From an uncultured Muribaculaceae bacterium (GTDB taxonomy: Bacteria; Bacteroidota; Bacteroidia; Bacteroidales; Muribaculaceae), in assembly GCA_910577355.1 (NCBI GenBank), contig CAJTMY010000017.1, positions 1 to 54,160 of the forward strand: a stretch of 54,160 bases of DNA. Reading direction: 5' to 3'. Both the position numbers and the translations under genes were made by a program. Position 1 is the first letter of the stretch. Each line of letters begins with the position of its first letter. Of this stretch, positions 42,830-51,939 are shown piece after piece. The notes beneath the pieces were generated by a model. That model worked only from the letters and a program-made list of their open reading frames with translations, was not told the DNA's origin and made no database searches.

Positions 42830-44680
42830 TTATTTGTTGAGGAGACGGGCGTTGAAGTCGCGGAGGGTTTCGAGGACGTTGCAGCGAACGTGTACAAAAT
42901 CCTTTATGCCGGCTGCCTGGAGTTCTTCGGCGCAGGCCGGATTGCCGGCAACTACGAATTCAGCACGGCCGTCGAGGTACTTGAATGCTTCGGGGGCGAG
43001 AGTTGCGTATTCGTCGTCCGACGAGCACAGAACAACTACATCCGCACCTCTCTCGAGAGCGGCGTCTACGCCCTGCTCTACGGTGTCGAAGCCGAGGTTG
43101 TCGATGATTTCGTATCCTGCGCATCCGAAGAAGTTGGTCGAGAATTGTGCGCGTGCAAGACGCATGGCAAGATTGCCTATGGTGAGCATGAATACTTTGG
43201 GGCGTCTGGGTGCTGCCTCGGTAGCAAGGCGGAGAGCCTCGAAGTCGGAGGCAGCGCGTTTGCCGCAGAGTGCTTTGTCGGATTTTTCAGCTGAGCATCC
43301 ACATGTGCAGCCTTCGTCTTTGACTATTTTGTCGGCGGCGAATTCGTTGATGTTGGGATATTGGTTTGTTCCGAGAAGTATCTCTTTGCGGCGGGCTACC
43401 TCGGTGTGACGTTTCACGCAAGAGGCATTCACTGCTTCCTGAATTTTGCCTGCTGATGCGAGGGCGAAGAATCCTCCGTTCTGCTCGCAGTCGAGGAACA
43501 GTTTCCAGGCTTCATTGGCCAGCGATACGGTAAGAGTCTCCACATAATATGAGCCACCTGCCGGATCCATCACCTTGTCGAGATGGCTTTCCTCGCGGAG
43601 GAGGAATTGCTGATTGCGGGCGATACGCTCCGAGAAAGTGTCGGGAGTCTTGTAGGGTACGTCGAACGGGGTTGTGGTGATGGAGTCCACGCCTGCGAGG
43701 GCGGCCGACATCGTTTCGGTCTGCGAACGAAGAAGGTTTACGTGCGCGTCGTATATCGTCTGGTTGAAACGTGATGTCGAAGCGTGTACAAGCATCTTGG
43801 CGCAGTCGAGCGAGGCAGGCTTGTACTGTTCCACGATCTGTGCCCAAAGCATGCGGGCCGCGCGGAACTTGGCAAGCTCCATGAAAAAGTTGGATGATAC
43901 GCCCATGTTGAATTTAACGCGGGCAGCGACCTCATCTACAGTAAGACCGGCATCGGTGAGCAGTGTGAGCCAATCGGCGCCCCATGCGATAGCGTATCCG
44001 AGTTCCTGATATATGAATGCGCCTGAGTCGGAGAGCATGTCCGAGTCGACGGCGAGTACTTTGAGGCCGGGTATGCCTGCAGCGGCTGCGATCAGTGATT
44101 TTGCGGTGTCGATTGCAGCCGCGATATCGATGTCTTTGCCGTGGCGGAATGCGGGACGAAGGGGATTGAAGTCGACAGAGCCGCGGAAAGCAGCCTCGGC
44201 ACCTTTTTCCTTTATGTATCTTACGAGAGCCTCGGTGAGTGCGAGCGATTTGCCGGGGCAGCAGTTGAAATTGATCTCAACCTTGGTGATGTCGATGCCA
44301 TCAAGTAGGGCGGCCACGGTATTGTAGTCGGGCTCCTTGACCTTGAATCCGAGCGATGTCACACCTTTGCCGAGAATCTCAAGCGCGGTTTCATTGGCTT
44401 TATTGATGTCGCCATCAATAATTTCCTGACGTGTGAGCCACTCGTTGACGGTGCGTGTGCCGCGAACGTAAGGGAACTCTCCGGGAAGGCTGTCGGTAGT
44501 TTTAAGATCAGCGGCGTCTTCAGCGCGGTACATTGGCTGCACGTTGAAGCCTTCATTGGTCCGCCAAACCAGTTTCTTGTCGAAATCGGCACCCTTGAGG
44601 TCGGCAACAACTTTTGCACGCCACTCCTCGGTGGATATCGGAGGGAACTGGTCAAACAATTTTTCGGTCTTTTCTGACAT
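42830..44680 (-). CDS. mutA: Methylmalonyl-CoA mutase, small subunit
   Basis: A 616-residue non-catalytic partner of MutB. It has the same barrel plus B12-like fold (VRGTRTVNEWLTRQEI near 73, NFFMELAKFRAARMLWAQIV near 263). The cobalamin motif DGHDRG is replaced by GNLAMRLARAQF, so it does not bind B12. An unusual cysteine-rich insert CTCGCSAEKSDKALCG lies near residue 455 in the linker. It is first in the mutA-mutB operon. Confidence 0.95.
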   Translation of the reverse strand: MSEKTEKLFDQFPPISTEEWRAKVVADLKGADFDKKLVWRTNEGFNVQPMYRAEDAADLKTTDSLPGEFPYVRGTRTVNEWLTRQEIIDGDINKANETALEILGKGVTSLGFKVKEPDYNTVAALLDGIDITKVEINFNCCPGKSLALTEALVRYIKEKGAEAAFRGSVDFNPLRPAFRHGKDIDIAAAIDTAKSLIAAAAGIPGLKVLAVDSDMLSDSGAFIYQELGYAIAWGADWLTLLTDAGLTVDEVAARVKFNMGVSSNFFMELAKFRAARMLWAQIVEQYKPASLDCAKMLVHASTSRFNQTIYDAHVNLLRSQTETMSAALAGVDSITTTPFDVPYKTPDTFSERIARNQQFLLREESHLDKVMDPAGGSYYVETLTVSLANEAWKLFLDCEQNGGFFALASAGKIQEAVNASCVKRHTEVARRKEILLGTNQYPNINEFAADKIVKDEGCTCGCSAEKSDKALCGKRAASDFEALRLATEAAPRRPKVFMLTIGNLAMRLARAQFSTNFFGCAGYEIIDNLGFDTVEQGVDAALERGADVVVLCSSDDEYATLAPEAFKYLDGRAEFVVAGNPACAEELQAAGIKDFVHVRCNVLETLRDFNARLLNK

Positions 44681-44762
44681 AACTGAAGTAAGTTAGTATA
44701 ATTGTGGGTATTTCTTCATGGTCGTTTTAGCGCATATGCGGGCATGCACTGTGTTTTGTGTG

Positions 44763-44770
44763 CAAAGATA
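44763..44770 (-). promoter_or_regulatory. -7 element of the mutAB promoter
   Basis: Minus-strand TATCTTTG matches TAnnTTTG. The predicted leader is about 78 bases, too short for a cobalamin riboswitch. No -33 TTTG is evident. Confidence 0.5.
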
Positions 44771-44853
44771 CATAAATAATTCATATTTACCCATAGTAAA
44801 AGCGATAAAAATGTTTTTTACGCCTGCCGGCGCGGACTTTCCGAAAAAATTCC

Positions 44854-44861
44854 TAAATTTG
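44854..44861 (+). promoter_or_regulatory. -7 element for the AlbA_2 gene
   Basis: TAAATTTG matches TAnnTTTG and lies 34 bases before the ATG at 44896. A good -33 element is not visible. A 15-codon open frame (ATG 44883) starts in another frame just upstream and overlaps the real start; it may be chance. Confidence 0.55.
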
Positions 44862-44895
44862 TAAGATTTTTAACCATTATATATGAAGAACAGTA

Positions 44896-47800
44896 ATGCA
44901 ATATCAGATTGGCGACATCAGAGAATTTGATGTTATTAAGGATTTTGGAGAGCGCGAGGATTTTTTCAGGCTTCATATTCCGGGCGCCGGAGAAGCAAGG
45001 CTCCCTAAGCTTAAGTTTCAGCGTGAGGAGCCTTTGCCGGCCAGGGTCAAATGCCGTATCAAATATATCAACGGCGATATGCCTGTTCCGGGTCATTTCG
45101 TGCCTCAGTATGTCAACCGGTTTTATAAATCGGGTGTAAGCCAGAAACGAGATTTTGAGTTTATGGTTGTGGGTCTTCCCGCACATGCCGGTGATAAGTT
45201 TGTCCTGGAGGACAAGTACGGTATCAGGTATAATCTCGACGGACGCGGCAATATTCTTGCCGAGGGACAGAAAGTGCTGTGTCACTTCACTAAATTGTCG
45301 AATACGCTTTTTAATCTGGAACTTACAAAGAGCGATATGCGCCTTCCGTTTTTCGCTCCCCATGAGTTCCTCAACGAGATCGGGGTGCGTGGAATTATGA
45401 ATCCCGTGCTCATACGCCTTGCCGAGAAAACCCTTACGGATGCCCGGGACGAATTCAAGGCAAACAATCCTTTATGGGTGGTCACAGCGCTTAAGACTGC
45501 GGTATCCCAGCTTTCCGAGTTCTTTGTAGGTTCGGATGTAAGACGTCACAATGTATTTTTTGGCAAGTTGCTTGATGTTATCCGCTCGGGTTGTCTTTAT
45601 CTTATCGAGAATTCTCGGTTTTTGCGCAATCTTTCCGACAGACATCGCCGCAGCATACAGGCTGTGCTCACCGAAGCGGTTGAGAGTCTGGAGCCATATC
45701 GCGATCTGCTTGACCTGGTGGTTGACAGCAAGCAGTGTGTATTTGTCGAAAACCTTATGCATAAGCTGCGTGAGAGCGGTTATCTGTATCATCCCGCGCG
45801 ACAGTTCTCAATGTTGATGATGATATTCCGTACGCAGCCAGAGCTGGTGCAGGAGTACCTCGGCAAGATATTCGAGACCATTATGGAGTGGCGTCTTGAG
45901 ACATGGACTACCGAGCCTTTCCGCAGCGCATTCGTCGGACAGTTTGAATTGTATATACGCCAGGCCTGCCGTGAAATTGACCTGTTGCCTCAGGCCGATA
46001 CCGAGGCCGATGCCGACCGTATCGAGAAGATAGTGACAGCTATTGCCTTGCAGATGTTGATATCGGGCGATTCGACGAGCGACCGTTACCGCCGCAACCG
46101 GTCGTTGTTTTATCGTTACATATCGCTTTTGCGTCCGGTTAAAGGGGAGGATCTGCTTGATAAGGCATTCCTTACGCTTATGGGTGTGAACTTCCCGCTC
46201 GAATTCAACTATGATACCATCAAAGAGCCTCTTATGCTCATGACAAGGGCTACTGTGCGTCCGGCCGATGATAAGTGTCATTTGCAGTCGATACATACCT
46301 ATCGCGAGGGTGGGGTGGAGTTCACGGTCTCGGACAATGGTATAGCCCTTCGCCGCACCGATGAAGACAATGCCGGCCGCATACTTCCGAACGGCATGAT
46401 GGACTGGCTGTCTCCTCAGATTTATCTTGACGGTGTGCAGAGCCTGAATGGCAGCCAAATAAACAGTTTTGACGCGCATCGCCGCCTGTGGGCCAATATA
46501 GAGAACGTGTTATTTGAGAAACGCGTACATGTCGAGGAGGTCGAGGAACAGCACAAGGCCGAGCCGGGCGATGTTGTAAAGATCGTGATATCGTCCGACG
46601 AGAATCCACGCAGTGACAATCCCCGCTGGGTGGCTCTGATAGATGATGACCGTTATCTCCCGATGCCGGGGTATATATTCCGCGACGATATCGTGGGATT
46701 CACCTTGCGGTCGATAGATCTCGACCGCGACCGTATCACCGCCCAGAGCGCATTTATGGGCGAGAACGGACGTCCCCGTCATTTTATGGCCACAGTGAAG
46801 GAAATAGATTCCGATGGCAGATATCACTTCTCTTTGCTTGCCGATGTCGCCGAACAATGTTCGAATATAATGAGCTATGACGAGACATTCCGTGCCGTGA
46901 TAGCCCAGAGGCATGAATATGAATACAGCGGAATAGCCGAGACCGGCTATGGTGTGTATCTGCGCCCTCAGCCGGGTTCGGATGGTTTTGCTCCGGGCGA
47001 TATAGTTTCTTTCAGGATATACGACCGTTCCAATCCTGGACATATCGTCGGCACGATCATTGACGATATGGAGGCCGGCGGCAACCTTGACAAGGTTACT
47101 GCCTTTGCCAATCTTATGAAAGGTATAAGTCTTGTCGTCGACAAAGAAGAGGATGAAGAGTCCATGATTCTCGATGTTGACGAAACGCTGACGCGTGAGG
47201 ATGTGTCGGAAATTGTGGAGCTCATACGATTTAAGGCCATATCGTCGTCCACATTGTTGCTTGCATACGATTATCTGCAGTTTGGCCGTATGCTGGCCCT
47301 GGCTATCGAGGACATACAGTTGGCCGACCGCCTGCAGACTCATGCCGACCTGTTGCGCATGCACCAGTTCTATGCCACAAACCGTCGTGTCGATGCGGAG
47401 GAACTTGAGCTCTATCGGCCCAAGGTTCAGGGATATCCGTTGCTCGAAGTTGTTTTCCATCGTCTCGAAATAGTGTCGTGGCTCGGCGACAGTGACCGTA
47501 ACGGTGATCTGTGGCAGACTGTGAATATGCAGCGCAATCTGCTTGAAAGCAATCTCGCGCGGCTGGTATTGTCGTACAACATGTTGCCGCCATCTCACGG
47601 CGTAGAGACTGACAAGAGCGTATCCGAGGGGCTGAAGACAAAGATAGCCCGTATGTTGGGCGTGAATTACGAAGCACGGCAGCTTAAGTCGTATGGCCGT
47701 GAGAATCAGTTTATTGAGTTTAAGTCGAGCCTTGTGTATCCGGCCCGTAAGTTCAAGCATGACAAGGCCAAGGCCGATCCGGAGGCACAGCAGGCTGTAA

Positions 47801-48966
47801 TACTCAAGATAATCGCTTCGTTTCTGAACTCGTCGGGCGGTACACTTTACATCGGTGTGAATGATTCGACCCATTGCGAAGCCGGTCTATACGAGGATTT
47901 CGAATATTACAAGCATCACCGCGCATCGGTAGGTGCATATCAGTACGATATGCGCAGTGTCGACAATATGTGCGTGTTCCTTGCCAATCTGGTTCGCTTC
48001 ACGTGGGGTAATATCGTAGCCGGCAGCATTCAGATCGAGCAGGACGGCGAGGCCACGCGCGATGTTATAATAGTAAAGGTGCAGCCACGCACCACACCGG
48101 TGCTTCTCGACGGCAAGATTTATGTGCGCCGCTCGGGCAATACCAACATGTTGCTTGATGAGGAGCGAGTGGAGTTCATCAAGGAGCGACAGGAACTCGA
48201 AATACGCAAACAGGAGGAATTGCGCGTCAGGAAAGCTGTGGCTGAAGAAGATCAGATCCTGCCGGAACCCAAGGACAAGGCTCCGCTTGCGGCAGAGAGT
48301 CGTGATGCCTCGGTATTTGAAGTTGAGCCGTCGGCCGAGCGCAATGGCAGTACATCAGCCTGGCGACATAATGTGCTTCACGAATGGGAAGACGGTTTTT
48401 TGCCGCCCGCCGGTTATCTGTACCTTAAAAAGGACAATACATTTGTACGCACCGCCGAAGACCGTCAATACGACTACGACAGTGACTGCTGGCTGGCTCT
48501 CGCATTTACAGAACGCGAGGCGACACAGGGAATGCTGGTGATTGTGTATGACAGCAAGCGCGTGCTTAAAGTTCCGATGTCTGAAGTAATGGAGAAAGAT
48601 CTCGACCGCTCTGTCGGTTTCAGCAATGCCGGGAAGCCGATGTTTGCCACTGTCGCGCTTCCTGCCGATGCGCTTATGGCATATCTTACCGATAATAAGA
48701 ATACTCTATACCGCCGAGTGATCCCATTGTCCGACATCGAGACCCAGCATCTCAATTCAACACCTGTCTCTCTTACCGATGCTCCGGGTGTAGCCGGTGT
48801 GGTTGCATGCGAGATCGCTGCCGCATCGTCGTTGGGCGCGTTCGACGGTTCGATGAGCAAGGATATGTCGACCCGCCAGATAGGCTATACGCTGCGTACC
48901 ACCGCAGGATCTGAAAAGGCCATGGAGATACTCAACGAAGACCGCAATGCAGGAGCCCCGCGATAA
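44896..48966 (+). CDS. Very large AlbA_2 (Schlafen-type) nucleic-acid-binding protein
   Basis: A 1356-residue cytoplasmic protein with no signal peptide or membrane helix. Residues about 1-145 look like two small beta-barrel modules (IGDIREFDVIKDFGEREDFF and RDFEFMVVGLPAHAGDKF), possibly OB- or S1-like. About 150-530 is helical. About 555-745 has further beta modules (GDVVKIVISSDENPRSDNP, FAPGDIVSFRIYDRS). About 745-930 is helical and acidic. An AlbA_2 domain lies at about 933-1096: NQFIEFKSSLVYP, IIASFLNSSGGTLYIGVND, and KIYVRRSGNTN. The last 260 residues are unassigned. AlbA_2 domains bind or cut RNA or DNA in Schlafen proteins; whether this one has nuclease activity is unclear. It is followed by a glycosyltransferase gene one base after its stop. 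Confidence 0.8.
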   Translation: MQYQIGDIREFDVIKDFGEREDFFRLHIPGAGEARLPKLKFQREEPLPARVKCRIKYINGDMPVPGHFVPQYVNRFYKSGVSQKRDFEFMVVGLPAHAGDKFVLEDKYGIRYNLDGRGNILAEGQKVLCHFTKLSNTLFNLELTKSDMRLPFFAPHEFLNEIGVRGIMNPVLIRLAEKTLTDARDEFKANNPLWVVTALKTAVSQLSEFFVGSDVRRHNVFFGKLLDVIRSGCLYLIENSRFLRNLSDRHRRSIQAVLTEAVESLEPYRDLLDLVVDSKQCVFVENLMHKLRESGYLYHPARQFSMLMMIFRTQPELVQEYLGKIFETIMEWRLETWTTEPFRSAFVGQFELYIRQACREIDLLPQADTEADADRIEKIVTAIALQMLISGDSTSDRYRRNRSLFYRYISLLRPVKGEDLLDKAFLTLMGVNFPLEFNYDTIKEPLMLMTRATVRPADDKCHLQSIHTYREGGVEFTVSDNGIALRRTDEDNAGRILPNGMMDWLSPQIYLDGVQSLNGSQINSFDAHRRLWANIENVLFEKRVHVEEVEEQHKAEPGDVVKIVISSDENPRSDNPRWVALIDDDRYLPMPGYIFRDDIVGFTLRSIDLDRDRITAQSAFMGENGRPRHFMATVKEIDSDGRYHFSLLADVAEQCSNIMSYDETFRAVIAQRHEYEYSGIAETGYGVYLRPQPGSDGFAPGDIVSFRIYDRSNPGHIVGTIIDDMEAGGNLDKVTAFANLMKGISLVVDKEEDEESMILDVDETLTREDVSEIVELIRFKAISSSTLLLAYDYLQFGRMLALAIEDIQLADRLQTHADLLRMHQFYATNRRVDAEELELYRPKVQGYPLLEVVFHRLEIVSWLGDSDRNGDLWQTVNMQRNLLESNLARLVLSYNMLPPSHGVETDKSVSEGLKTKIARMLGVNYEARQLKSYGRENQFIEFKSSLVYPARKFKHDKAKADPEAQQAVILKIIASFLNSSGGTLYIGVNDSTHCEAGLYEDFEYYKHHRASVGAYQYDMRSVDNMCVFLANLVRFTWGNIVAGSIQIEQDGEATRDVIIVKVQPRTTPVLLDGKIYVRRSGNTNMLLDEERVEFIKERQELEIRKQEELRVRKAVAEEDQILPEPKDKAPLAAESRDASVFEVEPSAERNGSTSAWRHNVLHEWEDGFLPPAGYLYLKKDNTFVRTAEDRQYDYDSDCWLALAFTEREATQGMLVIVYDSKRVLKVPMSEVMEKDLDRSVGFSNAGKPMFATVALPADALMAYLTDNKNTLYRRVIPLSDIETQHLNSTPVSLTDAPGVAGVVACEIAAASSLGAFDGSMSKDMSTRQIGYTLRTTAGSEKAMEILNEDRNAGAPR

Positions 48967-48967
48967 G

Positions 48968-49735
48968 ATGAACGACGAACCATTGTTTTCGATAATAACT
49001 ATATGTTATAATGCCGCGCATACCATCGGTCGTACGATCGATAGTGTGGCGTGTCAGTCGTTCACAGATTACGAGCATATCATCGTCGATGGAGCTTCTA
49101 CCGACGCCACTCTTGAGATTGTCGGCGCCGGAGCCGGCGCGGATAGACGCCGCGTACAGTCGGAGCCCGACGACGGGCTGTATGATGCCATGAACAAGGG
49201 CATCGGTCTGGCCCGCGGCAAGTATCTGATATTCCTGAATGCCGGCGACAAGTTCCACCGGGATGATACACTCGGGCTTGTCGCACGGACGATAACCGAT
49301 AATGAAATGCCGGGAATTGTGTACGGGCAGACACATCTTGTGGATGATGAAGGCCGTTTTCTGGCCGGGCGTCATCTTTCCGCACCCGACAATCTGTGTC
49401 TGGCCGATTTTGCCCGTGGCATGCTTGTGTGCCATCAGGCATTTGTGGCATTGCGGCGCATAGCGCCGTTATATAACCTCAAATATCGGTTTTCGGCCGA
49501 TTACGACTGGTGCATCCAGTGCCTGATGCATTCGCGTAGAAATGTAAATACCGGCGAGGTGCTTATCGACTATCTTTCGGAAGGTGTCACCACGGCCAAC
49601 CGTCGCAAGTCGCTCATCGAGCGCTTCCGTATCATGAGCTTCTATTATGGATTCTGGCCAACGGCTTTCCGTCACCTTGGATTTATATTCAGATTCATGT
49701 CTCACAAAAAAAGAATGAAAAATGCACATATATAA
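48968..49735 (+). CDS. Family 2 glycosyltransferase
   Basis: A 255-residue cytoplasmic or membrane-associated transferase. The GT-A motifs are SIITICYNAAHTIGRTIDSV at the start, DYEHIIVDGASTDAT near 33, SEPDDGLYDAMNKGIGLARG near 67 (first Asp pair) and LIFLNAGDKFH near 89 (DxD-like). The acceptor sugar is unknown. The ATG at 48968 has AGGAG 12 bases upstream; an in-frame ATG at 48947 would overlap the AlbA_2 gene by 20 bases. Its end overlaps DUF4286 by 14 bases. Confidence 0.9.
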   Translation: MNDEPLFSIITICYNAAHTIGRTIDSVACQSFTDYEHIIVDGASTDATLEIVGAGAGADRRRVQSEPDDGLYDAMNKGIGLARGKYLIFLNAGDKFHRDDTLGLVARTITDNEMPGIVYGQTHLVDDEGRFLAGRHLSAPDNLCLADFARGMLVCHQAFVALRRIAPLYNLKYRFSADYDWCIQCLMHSRRNVNTGEVLIDYLSEGVTTANRRKSLIERFRIMSFYYGFWPTAFRHLGFIFRFMSHKKRMKNAHI

Positions 49736-50024
49736 TATAACATTCGGCGTTGACCCGGCAGTCGAGGCCGAATTCCTTGATTGGCTGCGAGGCGAGTTTA
49801 TAGAAGTTTCCACCGCCGACGGCGAATACTTCAGCTGTCCGGAGCTTATGCGTGTGCACGCCGATTCGGCTGATGGCAGCAGCTATGCCCTGCACATGCG
49901 TGCCGCTGAACTTGACGACATCAACAAGTGGTATGCCGACCATGGCGCACGTCTTTTCGACAAGATTCAGCGCACGTGGGCCGGCCGGGTCGTTTTCTTT
50001 CCCACCACTCTCACATTGGTGTGA
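49722..50024 (+). CDS. DUF4286 family protein
   Basis: A 100-residue small soluble protein with the family start MHIYNITFGVDPAVEAEFLDWL and end GRVVFFPTTLTLV. Predicted ferredoxin-like alpha/beta fold. Function unknown. Found almost only in Bacteroidota. It overlaps the glycosyltransferase by 14 bases, and its stop shares one base with the ruvC ATG. Confidence 0.88.
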   Translation: MHIYNITFGVDPAVEAEFLDWLRGEFIEVSTADGEYFSCPELMRVHADSADGSSYALHMRAAELDDINKWYADHGARLFDKIQRTWAGRVVFFPTTLTLV

Positions 50025-50599
50025 TGGAGGTCGACAGGCATGTACGCGACTATGAGCGCGTCATATTGGGCATCGATCCGGGTACCAATGTGATGGGCTA
50101 CGGTATTCTCGGGGTCAACGGCAAGCGCCCGGCGGTCATTGCCATGGGAGTGGTGCGTCTCAGCAAATTCGAGAGCCATTATCTGCGCCTGAAACGTATC
50201 TACGACCGCGTCATCGATCTGTGCGCCCAATATCTGCCCGACGAACTGGCCATCGAGGCGCCGTTTTTCGGCAAGAACGTACAGTCGATGCTCAAGCTTG
50301 GCCGTGCGCAGGGCGTGGCTATGGCGGCGGCTCTTTCGCGCGACATCCCCATTACCGAGTACGAGCCGCGCAAGATAAAGATGGCCATTACCGGCAACGG
50401 CGCATCGTCGAAGGAGCAGGTCAAGGAAATGCTGCGGCGTATGCTTCACATCGCCGACGAGAATCTGCTGCCGGAGCTTGATGCCACCGATGCCCTCGCC
50501 GCCGCACTTTGCCACTTCTATGAATCAGGCAAGCCTGCAGTGGCCAAGGCATCGTCATGGAAAGATTTTATAGCAAAACATCCCGATAAAGTAAGATGA
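50024..50599 (+). CDS. ruvC: Holliday junction resolvase RuvC
   Basis: A 191-residue endonuclease that cuts Holliday junctions with RuvAB. The four acidic positions are in ILGIDPGTNVMGYG (Asp near 17), LAIEAPFFGKNVQSML (Glu near 76) and DATDALAAALCHF (two Asp near 151-154). YEPRKIKMAITGNGASSKEQV is the conserved central region. The start at 50024 keeps the usual 10-15 residues before the first motif. ATGA overlap links it to the next gene. Confidence 0.97.
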   Translation: MEVDRHVRDYERVILGIDPGTNVMGYGILGVNGKRPAVIAMGVVRLSKFESHYLRLKRIYDRVIDLCAQYLPDELAIEAPFFGKNVQSMLKLGRAQGVAMAAALSRDIPITEYEPRKIKMAITGNGASSKEQVKEMLRRMLHIADENLLPELDATDALAAALCHFYESGKPAVAKASSWKDFIAKHPDKVR

Positions 50600-51939
50600 A
50601 ACATACGATTCTCTCCCTTTTGCTTATGTCGTCGGTCTCTGCCGCGGCTCAACTGTCGGTGACCGGCACCGAATTCGTGGAACTTACACCCGAGCCGTCA
50701 TCCGGACTTCAGACAGTATATGTGCTCCGCGACGGATCTGCGGCGTTCTTTAAATATATCGCCGAGCGCGGCCAGAGTATATCGGTACAGCGTTTCAGCA
50801 GCCTTGGCGGAGGCTTTGCCGAGGATATACCCAAGCCCGAGGTGCGCGGCACTTCAGACGGCAATAATCACACTTGGTACAAATGGGCGGCCGGTAGCGA
50901 GGATATGGGCTATATCATCACTGTCGCGGGCAAGCAGACGTGTATATGGGCGTGCAACTATGCTTTGCGCCCATACAGTATCACAGATATAATCCCCGCC
51001 GAGCACGACTGCGACCGCATACGTTTCAGCCTCGTCGGTTCTGCTCCCGAGATGTTTTATTACAGCATCAACGGCCGCAGGATAGAAATAGACCGTGAAT
51101 TGAAACTTGAATACAACACGCTTGTATACGATTCAGCCGAGAAGATATACCGGCAATCGACTGTGACACACGATATCAGTCATGCCGACGGCTATATTTC
51201 GGCTCCGGCTCCGCTGTGCGATACCGAGTTCACGCTGCACCCCGGACGCTTCGGCGCCTTGTGGGGCGGACATGATGTGGTGTCGCCGTCGGTGCAGGCA
51301 TTTGCCGTGCAGGCTGAGACTTCGGCAGAGCAGGCCGCCCGGGATGCCGACAACGAGCAGAAAACCGAGAACGAGAGTCTCGGCGGCTCGGCGCCGTGCG
51401 AGATTACGTTTACGGCAGCCGTCACCGATGCCGCCGTCTACCGCCGTTGGGAGATCGCTACAACGCCCGATTTTGTCGATACATACCTCACATACGACCA
51501 GCTCGAGTTCACGCATACATTCACCGACGCCGGCAATACCTTCGTGCGTTTCACCGCCAACAATGCCGACGGCAACTGCGAATATATCGGCGAGACGTAT
51601 CAGATCAGCATCGGCGAGTCGCGGCTCGAATGTCCTAACGCTTTCACGCCAGGCACGTCGGAGGGAGTGAACGACGAGTGGAAGGTGTCGTACAAGTCCA
51701 TTGTGTCGTTCCATTGCGAGATATTCAATCGCTGGGGGCAGAAGCTGTGCACGCTCACCGACCCGTCGCAGGGCTGGGACGGCAGATATGGCGGCAAGGT
51801 CGTGGGCTCCGGTGTATACTTCTATGTTATCAAGGCCCGTGGCGCCGACGGCAAGGATTACAGCCTCTCGGGCGATATCAACGTCATCGGCTCACGCCGC
51901 GACAATACACCCGGCATCGACTCCGGGATTACAGATTGA
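50596..51939 (+). CDS. Exported protein with type IX (CHU_C, type B) sorting domain
   Basis: A 447-residue protein with signal peptide (MKHTILSLLLMSSVSAAA). The central part (about 20-345) is beta-rich with no known catalytic motif. A segment near 260-335 reads like a PKD or Ig-like domain. The last 85 residues are a CHU_C gliding-motility-type domain: CPNAFTPGTSEGVNDEW, FHCEIFNRWGQKLC, GWDGRYGGKVVGSGVYFYVI. This targets it through the type IX system. The ATG overlaps the ruvC stop. Its end overlaps the convergent AlkZ-related gene by 11 bases. Confidence 0.88.
   Translation: MKHTILSLLLMSSVSAAAQLSVTGTEFVELTPEPSSGLQTVYVLRDGSAAFFKYIAERGQSISVQRFSSLGGGFAEDIPKPEVRGTSDGNNHTWYKWAAGSEDMGYIITVAGKQTCIWACNYALRPYSITDIIPAEHDCDRIRFSLVGSAPEMFYYSINGRRIEIDRELKLEYNTLVYDSAEKIYRQSTVTHDISHADGYISAPAPLCDTEFTLHPGRFGALWGGHDVVSPSVQAFAVQAETSAEQAARDADNEQKTENESLGGSAPCEITFTAAVTDAAVYRRWEIATTPDFVDTYLTYDQLEFTHTFTDAGNTFVRFTANNADGNCEYIGETYQISIGESRLECPNAFTPGTSEGVNDEWKVSYKSIVSFHCEIFNRWGQKLCTLTDPSQGWDGRYGGKVVGSGVYFYVIKARGADGKDYSLSGDINVIGSRRDNTPGIDSGITD

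Noticed and set aside
44681..44762. Cobalamin riboswitch upstream of mutA
   Set aside because: The predicted leader is under 80 bases and shows no B12-box-like pattern; the class needs roughly 200 bases.
44883..44930. 15-codon upstream frame before the AlbA_2 gene
   Set aside because: Too short, overlaps the real start in another frame and shows no coding signature; noted only in passing.
46510..47874. 454-codon open frame opposite the AlbA_2 gene
   Set aside because: Antisense shadow with no signal or domain; the plus-strand frame has the AlbA_2 motifs.
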